DNA from: Candidatus Competibacteraceae bacterium
GTDB lineage: Bacteria > Pseudomonadota > Gammaproteobacteria > Competibacterales > JAHEDQ01
Direction of reading: 5' to 3'
Assembly (NCBI GenBank): GCA_024641125.1
Contig: JAHEDQ010000011.1
Location: forward strand, 1 to 42,140
DNA: 42,140 nucleotides
Positions 27,319-33,633 of the stretch are shown here, piece after piece. How positions within the stretch are numbered: position 1 is the stretch's first letter; each line of letters starts with the position of its first letter. The translations under genes were made by a program, and so were the position numbers. Below the pieces are notes generated by a model. That model was not told the DNA's origin and made no database searches. It saw only the letters and a list, made by a program, of their open reading frames with translations.

Positions 27319-27475
27319 GGAAGGTCTTATTCGTGAACGTGTAACATTAGGACTGATGTGCACAGCTTCATGCTGGCAAGTCTTGGCAATAGAGCGATCA
27401 TTACTCGCCATCTGCCCCTTGAATCTGTACTTTTCACGCTCCAATCTGTTTCGCCCAGAAGCCAACAGGGGCTTC
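27319..27475 (-). repeat. MITE-like element, copy D (about 157 bp, diverged)
   Basis: In reverse orientation it aligns with copies A-C over its whole length: GCGAAACAGATTGGAGCGTG, CAGATTCAAGGGGCAGAT, ATTGCCAAGACTTGC, ATGAAGCTGTGCA and ACACGTTCACGAATA are conserved. The outer ends have drifted (GGAAGGTC on the left, GGGGCTTC on the right). CTAG precedes it, but no copy follows. It abuts copy E, sharing that CTAG. It is probably the oldest member. Confidence 0.65.
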
Positions 27476-27649
27476 TCTGCACCTGAATCTACTGCGGATC
27501 TGCTGATCGGTCCATAGCCGGGCGTATCGCGGGCCTGAGTCCAATTGGGTAAACTAGGGCAGCGTTTGCGCGATGATGCAAGAGCCAGGGTGGTGACGCA
27601 CATTTTGCGTATCGCGTTACATTCATCAGCCTGGATCGATTGCTCTTCT

Positions 27650-28531
27650 ATGTCGCGACCTACCGCCGGACTTGTCTGCCGTGAAGACCTAGCGGCCCAC
27701 CTCAGCCGTAACAGCGCCCCCTATGCCGATCCGGTGGGTCGAATACAATGGAGCGAGCTGAGTCTGGACAGTTTCTGGCTGCCCGAGGCCGCCATCTCGC
27801 TGAACGGCCTGGCGGCGTTCGATTGTTTACCGCAACAGCAGCGGCAGCGGCTCTCTCAGATGGAGTTCATCAATTTCATTCAGATGGGTATCTGGGTCGA
27901 GAACATATTCATCGAACGCATCGCCAGGGGCCTGCGCCGCCCCCCGGGCCGGCTGGACGAACATCGCTATCTGCTTCATGAAATCCGCGAGGAAGCCGGC
28001 CACAGCCTGATGTTTCTCGAGCTGATCGATCGGTCCGGGCTGCCGCGTATGCAGATGCAGGTGCCTGGACTGCGTCTTGCCGCCGCACTGGGGCGTCATC
28101 TGCCCTACGATTGGCTGGGGTTCTGGCTGGCAGTGACCATCGGTGAAGAAATTCCGGATCGATTGAACCGCTACCTGCGAAAACATGGCGACGGCATCGA
28201 CCCCGTGATTCGGGATCTAGTGACGACCCACGTGGTCGACGAGGCGCGGCACATCGCCTACGCGCGTTGTCGAGCCCAGAAGCTGCTGGACGGTGCCGGG
28301 GGGGCAAAAATCCGCTCCATGGGATTACTCATACGGCCGTTGCTGCGCCAATTTGTCCAGGCTTTCTATTTCCCGGGTCCCGGCGTCTATCGGGCTGCGG
28401 GTCTGGAACAGCCCGAGACCTGGGCGCAATGGGCGCGGTCAAACGGGCATCGATTGGACTTTGTCGATCAATGCGTCCGACCGGTGCTGCGTGGTTTCGA
28501 AACACACGGACTGCGCCTCGATCGGCGTTGA
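27650..28531 (+). CDS. Diiron oxygenase-like protein, AurF (p-aminobenzoate N-oxygenase) family
   Basis: A 293-residue all-helical protein with ferritin-like diiron ligand motifs: Glu84 in WVENIFIER, Glu114/Glu115 and His118 in EIREEAGHS, Glu166/Glu167 in TIGEEIPDR, and His194, Glu198 and His201 in HVVDEARHIAY. This pattern matches the AurF-type diiron N-oxygenases. Its substrate is unknown, and no biosynthetic cluster surrounds it. ATG 27650 is chosen as the first methionine before conserved sequence. GTG codons near 27590 and a TTG at 27545 keep the frame open, and no clear Shine-Dalgarno decides between them. It stands alone between repeat elements and the convergent exonuclease gene. Confidence 0.75.
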   Translation: MSRPTAGLVCREDLAAHLSRNSAPYADPVGRIQWSELSLDSFWLPEAAISLNGLAAFDCLPQQQRQRLSQMEFINFIQMGIWVENIFIERIARGLRRPPGRLDEHRYLLHEIREEAGHSLMFLELIDRSGLPRMQMQVPGLRLAAALGRHLPYDWLGFWLAVTIGEEIPDRLNRYLRKHGDGIDPVIRDLVTTHVVDEARHIAYARCRAQKLLDGAGGAKIRSMGLLIRPLLRQFVQAFYFPGPGVYRAAGLEQPETWAQWARSNGHRLDFVDQCVRPVLRGFETHGLRLDRR

Positions 28532-28586
28532 CGCCCACCACCCATCGGTTGGAGAGCCCGTCGCGCGTCAGCGCGGCGAGAACCAC

Positions 28587-29390
28587 TCAGGCGCAAGGCG
28601 GGCGGGCGTCCAATAGCCGCTGGAACTCGGTCAAATGGGTTGCGCCTGAATGGGCCAGAGTCTGGCTGAGGCTCTCGATCTCCGACCGATACTCGCTCTG
28701 TGTCAGTCGTCCACGAATCAGCTCAAAACGCAGATAGACCAGAAAGGTGTTCAAGACATCGGTTTCGCAGTAATCGCGAATGCCTTTTACGTCACCGGCC
28801 TGGAAACTGTCCCAAACTTTGGAACCATCCATACCCATCTTGCCGGGAAAGCCCAAAAGAGTGGCGATCTCGTCCAAGGGAGCGCTTGCGCGTCCCTGGT
28901 ATCCGGCGAGCACGTCCATCAGATCGGTATGGCGCCAGTGGAAGCGGTTGAGATAATTGTTCCAGCGAAAGCCGCTTTCCTCTTCACCGGTTTCCCAGTA
29001 TCGGGGTGCGGCGATGCCGTGCAGCAGGGCGCGATAGTGCAGCACGGGCAGATCGAACCCGCTTCCGTTCCAGCTGATCAGCACCGGCGTGTAACGCTCT
29101 ATGCCCTCGAAAAAACGCTCGATAAGGTCCTGCTCGCCTGACTCCACCGTGCCCACGGACCAGACCCGGAACTGGCCATCGGAGCGACGCATGGCGATTG
29201 AAATCGCCACCACCCGTTGCAGGTGCAGGCGCAGGAAGTCCGAACCGCTGCGTGCCCGTTGGCGATTGAACATCGCCTCCGCCACCTGGTGATCGTCCAG
29301 ATCGGGGAGATCGAGCAAGCGTCGCCCGCCCGCCACGTCCGGCACTGTTTCGATGTCGAAGGCCACCAGGTTGGCCGCCAGGCCCACCAT
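28587..29390 (-). CDS. DnaQ-like 3'-5' exonuclease domain protein
   Basis: A 267-residue predicted exonuclease of the PolB-associated type. The acidic motifs are in order: Exo I AFDIETVPD (Asp12, Glu14), Exo II ISWNGSGFDLPVLHYRAL, and Exo III in the segment DVKGIRDYCETDVLNTFLVYLRF. The conserved Asp and Glu residues are intact. Its ATG (29388-29390) directly follows the TAG stop of the DUF1318 gene, so translation is probably coupled. No polymerase domain is attached. Its physiological role, RNA or DNA processing, is not defined. Confidence 0.85.
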   Translation of the reverse strand: MVGLAANLVAFDIETVPDVAGGRRLLDLPDLDDHQVAEAMFNRQRARSGSDFLRLHLQRVVAISIAMRRSDGQFRVWSVGTVESGEQDLIERFFEGIERYTPVLISWNGSGFDLPVLHYRALLHGIAAPRYWETGEEESGFRWNNYLNRFHWRHTDLMDVLAGYQGRASAPLDEIATLLGFPGKMGMDGSKVWDSFQAGDVKGIRDYCETDVLNTFLVYLRFELIRGRLTQSEYRSEIESLSQTLAHSGATHLTEFQRLLDARPPCA

Positions 29391-29993
29391 CTATTTTCGC
29401 TTCCAGTTCCCGCCAGCGTCCTGATACCACCATCCGTTGGGCGCGTTTGCTATCCAGCGTCGGGCAAAGGTGGCTTGGATGTCCGGTTGCCACTCGGGGT
29501 GGCCGTTGGCCTTGGCGATCTCAGCGTATAGGCCGTTTCGGTCCCGATTTTCCTGGGCGACCAGGTCCTGGGCCTGTTTTCGACTCTTGATGTCCAATGC
29601 TTTGAGATCCCGCACTGCCAGCAACCCACTGCTGGTCAGCCCGATGGCACCAGCGGCATACATTGGCTCCAGTAACCGATGACGTTGTTGCATGCTGGCC
29701 TGGATCTGGCTGATGGCGGGCGTGGATACATTCAGATCGGGATCAGCCGCGTGTGCGCTCCGGATCATCGTTGCAAAGAGGCGTCCCGCAAAGCGTCCAT
29801 ATGCGGTTTCACTTCGTCCGGATTGGGCAGGGTTGCCGTCCGATGCATCCTTGGCATCCTCGCCCCAGACGTCCTCAATTATGCGATCGGCGGCGCGTTC
29901 GGCCGCGGCCGCCGGAAAGTAGACGTTGATGGTGACACAGGCAACCAGTGCCAACAGGCCCACCATCAGTCCGGCGCGTTTCATCGTGTTCAT
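29391..29993 (-). CDS. YdbL-type DUF1318 lipoprotein
   Basis: A 200-residue protein with a lipoprotein signal (LLALVAC, Cys19) followed by VTINVYFPAAAAERAADRIIEDVWGE, the hallmark of this family. The C-terminal DUF1318 domain (about 95-200) includes NRDRNGLYAEIAKANGHPEW and ends GWWYQDAGGNWKRK. In E. coli the ydbH-ynbE-ydbL operon encodes an envelope bridge for phospholipid transport, with YnbE as the lipoprotein and YdbL as a separate chaperone-like protein. Here one protein carries both a lipobox and a YdbL domain (inference). ATG 29993 has GGGAG about five bases upstream and starts nine bases after the ydbH stop. Confidence 0.85.
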   Translation of the reverse strand: MNTMKRAGLMVGLLALVACVTINVYFPAAAAERAADRIIEDVWGEDAKDASDGNPAQSGRSETAYGRFAGRLFATMIRSAHAADPDLNVSTPAISQIQASMQQRHRLLEPMYAAGAIGLTSSGLLAVRDLKALDIKSRKQAQDLVAQENRDRNGLYAEIAKANGHPEWQPDIQATFARRWIANAPNGWWYQDAGGNWKRK

Positions 29994-30002
29994 TCCACTC
30001 CC

Positions 30003-32072
30003 CTACTCAATAACAGGGCCCGAGCTGCGGGTGGCCGCCTGCAGCCGTGTCACCAGCTCATTCCAATCCACTCGCCGTTCGTAACCGATCACATCGATGC
30101 GCGGCAATCCGCCGCCCTCCACCAGATAGTACCCACGCGCTGCGGCGGATACACCTTCCATTTCGCACACGTTGTTGGCTAGGCGGCAACCGATTCCCAG
30201 CCGACGGTAACCGAAATCCTTGAACATCCCGATAAAGCCCTTGGAAAGAATGGCCGCCGCATCGCCGCCGCCGCCGATGGACGATAGATTTTCCACCGCC
30301 CGCTGGCTGATGCGCCGTTTGGATCGATCGCCCTCGGGTGTCCCCAGGAACGCCTCGAATTGAACCGGACGCCAATTCTGAAGTTCCAGTGCACGTATAC
30401 GCCCATCCAGGCGGCCTTCGATACGGCCAAAGGTATAGGTCTGGGTCAACGCCGCAAGATCCACGCCTTTGATTCCGATGTCCGCGGTCAGTCGAGGGAT
30501 CAGACCCAGTGGCTGCTCGATGCGCAGATCGGTGATGGTCAGATCACCGTCGAAGGCACGGATCAGCAGCGCGCCGCCCAGCGTGAGTATCCGGTCCTGG
30601 TACACTGCCTTGGGCACCATACCCGACAGGTCGCCTCTAAGTACCGGCCATTCCAGGGCTTTACTGAGCTGCTCCAACGACACGCCACTCAGGCGCCCGT
30701 CCAGATTCCAGGCTGCCTGGGATGATCGGAAGTCTTCCGCAGTGAGGCGGTCCAGGTGCAGGAATCCACCCAGCAGCGGCACCGATAAGGGTTCGGTCAG
30801 TTCCATGGCGCCGCCGCGGGTTTCCAGTTCGAAACGGACTGGGCCGGTGGGTATTCTGTAGAACCGGGTTCCTGACCAGGCAAAACGGCTGCGTGCGGTC
30901 GAATCCCGACGCCAGTCGAGATCGATCGACAGATCCTCGAACGAGATTCGCTGCAGTGTGTCCCGTATCCAGGACCCCTCACTGCGGAAGCGCAGGTTGA
31001 CCGGGTCACCATGCACAACCTCGATGTGCCCGGTCGCCCGTCCACCGGTCTCCAGATCACCCAGTAGCGTGCCCGGTCCAAAGGGTTGGAGATAGGTAAC
31101 GTAAGCCTTGCTCGAATCCAGTACATCGAGATTGATTTGCGCGGTCGCGCGACGCCAATCGCCAGCGGCGACGGTGGCGGCCGCCAGAACCGTGCCGACA
31201 CCGGAGTGATCCAGGTAAAAACGCTTTATTGCCAGGGCGTCGGGGGTCGCACGGGCAATCAGACGAAACGCGATTGGCGCTCCGGATACCGCTTCCACCA
31301 ACATCGGGTCCGCGAAAACCAGGCCGGTGCGCCATCGCCCATCGATCGAGAAGTCCACCGACCCCTGATCCAGGGAGACCTGAGTGGTCAGGGACAAATC
31401 GATGTTTTCGCCTTCCAGGCGCCCGCTCGCGTCGCTGAAGCCAAGTTCCCGACCGCGCAATCGACCGCCGATGGTCATTGCGCCATTGGCATGCCGTTCC
31501 ATCCGCACGGTGCCGCCAACCCGGCCCTGGACCGCCAGTTCGTCGATAACTGGATCCAGTACCCGCAAACGCGCTTGCATCCAATGCAGGTCTACTCCCT
31601 CGATCTCGATGTCGGTCACCCATGACCGTGCCGTTCCTGCGGCGTCAATGCGCAGTTGACCTTGTTTCAGAGCGACGACCATGTCTTTCACCCGAAATAC
31701 ATCCGGGCCTCGCTCGAACTGGAACGAGAATGTCTCGATTGCGTCGACCAACAACGGATGCTCGGCCTCCAGTCGACCATCGCCGCAGGTAAAACCGTCT
31801 CTGTGAATCTGCAGCTGGGCGCAGCTCAACGCCAGGCCGCTGACCCGACCGACCGGCTCGGGAAGCAACACCGCATCGGCGCTGAGCACGAATCGTCGAT
31901 CGGCCAGCGACCATCCCAGTTCAAGCCCCTCAAGGGTCCATCCGGGCCCCTGAAGGTTTCCGATATCCAGCCCCAGCTCATCCACCGCCCAGGTTGCTCC
32001 GCCAACCAGGCCAATCAGCAGGATGAACAGGATGCGGAGTCGGCCTGATGGGCGCGGTGTGGACTGTGTCAT
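30003..32072 (-). CDS. ydbH: YdbH-like AsmA-type envelope protein (intermembrane phospholipid transport family)
   Basis: The 689-residue protein has one N-terminal membrane anchor (RILFILLIGLVGGATWAVD, about 12-30) and then a long repetitive beta-strand region typical of AsmA/TamB-like lipid-transfer proteins. The C-terminal part (QNWRPVQFEAFLGTPEGDRSKRRISQRAVENLSSIGGGG, given here only as the region about 590-630) and the DVIGYERRVDWNELV tail match YdbH. It is shorter than E. coli YdbH (879). It likely bridges the inner and outer membranes. ATG 32072 is chosen to place the anchor at the N-terminus; the frame is open to 32189 inside the cysM 3' end. It is the first gene of the ydbH-ydbL-exonuclease operon. 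Confidence 0.85.
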   Translation of the reverse strand: MTQSTPRPSGRLRILFILLIGLVGGATWAVDELGLDIGNLQGPGWTLEGLELGWSLADRRFVLSADAVLLPEPVGRVSGLALSCAQLQIHRDGFTCGDGRLEAEHPLLVDAIETFSFQFERGPDVFRVKDMVVALKQGQLRIDAAGTARSWVTDIEIEGVDLHWMQARLRVLDPVIDELAVQGRVGGTVRMERHANGAMTIGGRLRGRELGFSDASGRLEGENIDLSLTTQVSLDQGSVDFSIDGRWRTGLVFADPMLVEAVSGAPIAFRLIARATPDALAIKRFYLDHSGVGTVLAAATVAAGDWRRATAQINLDVLDSSKAYVTYLQPFGPGTLLGDLETGGRATGHIEVVHGDPVNLRFRSEGSWIRDTLQRISFEDLSIDLDWRRDSTARSRFAWSGTRFYRIPTGPVRFELETRGGAMELTEPLSVPLLGGFLHLDRLTAEDFRSSQAAWNLDGRLSGVSLEQLSKALEWPVLRGDLSGMVPKAVYQDRILTLGGALLIRAFDGDLTITDLRIEQPLGLIPRLTADIGIKGVDLAALTQTYTFGRIEGRLDGRIRALELQNWRPVQFEAFLGTPEGDRSKRRISQRAVENLSSIGGGGDAAAILSKGFIGMFKDFGYRRLGIGCRLANNVCEMEGVSAAARGYYLVEGGGLPRIDVIGYERRVDWNELVTRLQAATRSSGPVIE

Positions 32073-32133
32073 CGCCGGTGTTTGAACGGAATGAAGCTGA
32101 CTTGACCCGGATTGGGGCAGACCATCTGAGATG

Positions 32134-33036
32134 TTAGCTGGGCGTAAACAGGCCGGTGGACAAATATCGGTCGCCTCGATCGCAGACAATCACCACAATG
32201 ACCGATTCCGTCAACTCCGTGGACAAGCGCAGGGCCGCCGCTACTGCGCCGCCAGACGACACCCCGGCGAATATGCCTTCTTCAGTGGCCAGGGCACGGG
32301 TGGTGGCCTCAGCCTCCCCTTGTTCCACGTCAATAATCCGGTCAACCCGGTTGGGCTGGTAAATTTTCGGCAGATAGGCCTCAGACCAGCGTCGGATGCC
32401 CGGGATCTGGGATCCGCTGGCGGGTTGTACACCGACAATTTGTATCCCGGGTGCTTGGGACTTCAGGTATCTGGATACACCCATGATGGTGCCGGTTGTT
32501 CCCATTGAACTGACGAAGTGGGTTACCCGGCCAGCGGTGTCACGCCAGATCTCCGGACCGGTCCCTTCGAAATGGGCCAGCGGGTTGTCTGGGTTGGCGA
32601 ACTGGTCCAGCACCCGACCTTCGCCGTCCGCCGCCATCCGAGCCGCGATATCACGTGCGCCTTCCATACCCTGTTCTCGGGTGACCAGCCGGATTTCGGC
32701 GCCATAGGCTTGCATCGCGGCGCGTCTTTCTGCGCTCATGTTTTCGGGCATCAACAGTACAAGACGATAACCCTTGATGGCGGCCGCCATCGCCAGCGCG
32801 ATACCGGTGTTGCCACTGGTCGCCTCGATCAGTGTATCGCCGGGTTTGATGTCACCCCGAGCCTCCGCGCGCTGGATCATGCTCATGGCCGGGCGGTCCT
32901 TGACCGAACCCGCCGGGTTATGGCCTTCGAGCTTACCCAGGATCTGGTTCGAACAGGCGCCTGGCAATCGCTGCAGGCGCACCAGCGGGGTATTGCCGAC
33001 AAAGGCTTCGATGGTGGGGAACTCGGTAATGTGCAT
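32134..33036 (-). CDS. cysM: Cysteine synthase B (O-acetylserine sulfhydrylase)
   Basis: A PLP enzyme making cysteine from O-acetylserine and sulfide or thiosulfate. The 300-residue length matches CysM (303). The PLP lysine is Lys46 in NPAGSVKDRPA; the substrate loop TSGNTG and the PLP-phosphate loop MGTTGTIMG are present, followed by GVQPASGSQIPGIR and GVSSGGAV. The sequence follows CysM rather than CysK (PEXMSAERRAAMXAYGAE type region). ATG 33036. A sigma-54-like site lies 50-65 bp upstream. It is divergent from the BarA-like gene, an arrangement that recalls the cysM-gacS neighbourhood of pseudomonads. Confidence 0.95.
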   Translation of the reverse strand: MHITEFPTIEAFVGNTPLVRLQRLPGACSNQILGKLEGHNPAGSVKDRPAMSMIQRAEARGDIKPGDTLIEATSGNTGIALAMAAAIKGYRLVLLMPENMSAERRAAMQAYGAEIRLVTREQGMEGARDIAARMAADGEGRVLDQFANPDNPLAHFEGTGPEIWRDTAGRVTHFVSSMGTTGTIMGVSRYLKSQAPGIQIVGVQPASGSQIPGIRRWSEAYLPKIYQPNRVDRIIDVEQGEAEATTRALATEEGIFAGVSSGGAVAAALRLSTELTESVIVVIVCDRGDRYLSTGLFTPS

Positions 33037-33085
33037 TTGTCCGCAGGGTTCTGTTGTCGGTGACTTGGATCAATGGGTGGGTTTC

Positions 33086-33101
33086 CGCCAGTAAGGTGCC
33101 A
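33086..33101 (-). promoter_or_regulatory. Possible sigma-54-like site upstream of cysM
   Basis: On the minus strand TGGCACCTTACTGGCG has a perfect -24 hexamer and GG-N10-GC spacing, but the -12 box is TGGCG rather than TTGCW. It would start transcription near 33075. It is weaker than the sites at 2663 and 25787 and may be fortuitous. Confidence 0.3.
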
Positions 33102-33119
33102 TATCGCTGCGATACTGTG

Positions 33120-33416
33120 TCACCAGAAAATCAGCTTTCCCTTACGCAGGACCTGGGGCATCCAGCTTGGCCATGGGCCATACACATGTGGCAAACATAG
33201 GATCAGCGTGCCAGCCCCGTATCTCAGCGCACTTCCTTTTGCGCCAATGGGTCTCTGGTCGACGATCCACAGGCTGCCCGGTTGGCCAACGCGCAGGCCG
33301 CATGATAAGCCCTGCAATGCAATTCTGGTATTATTCCGGGCTACGTCGCAAGCGGTTTGCCTCGCCGAATGAGAGGAGCCGGACGGGCTGCCGGCGCCTG
33401 GTGGACGCTTGCGCAT
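33120..33416 (-). pseudogene. Possible remnant of an amidohydrolase C-terminus
   Basis: The frame ends with GLRVGQPGSLWIVD, then SALRYGAG and QVLRKGKLIF before a stop. This resembles the closing strands of amidohydrolases (G-x-VGxPADLVxxD ... VLxxGxxV). No metal-binding or catalytic part is found upstream, and the remaining sequence to 33600 has no long frame. It may be the decayed tail of a lost gene, or chance. Confidence 0.25.
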
Positions 33417-33633
33417 TTTTAAGCGCTAGCCATTTAGCCCGTGGTGCGATTGAGATTGTGGCTAAGATTTCGAGTCCGTATGTGGCTAACCAGGCTATGG
33501 TTCAATCGCCCCCAGTCGGTTTCAAACCAGTGGCCAGCCAACCACCCATGGTGCCTGGATCTTCATAGAGGCGGTTCGCGATGGCCCCTATTGTCTTGGT
33601 ATTTTGCCACCCGCTCGGAGCGCCCGTGACCGC
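33417..33633. other. Upstream region of the BarA-like gene
   Basis: There is no gene here. The stretch has paired octamers GCGATTGA (about 33449) and TCAATCGC (about 33503) and several TTAGCC/GGCTAA repeats between 33429 and 33495. These could fold into a leader structure or serve as binding sites. No clear promoter boxes were found. The 33037-33633 gap as a whole shows no tRNA. Confidence 0.3.

Noticed and set aside
27371-27386. TGGCAAGTCTTGGCA in copy D as a sigma-54 site
   Set aside because: The GG to GC spacing is one base short.
33429-33540. tRNA-like stem pieces in the cysM-barA gap
   Set aside because: No T-loop consensus or cloverleaf could be built.
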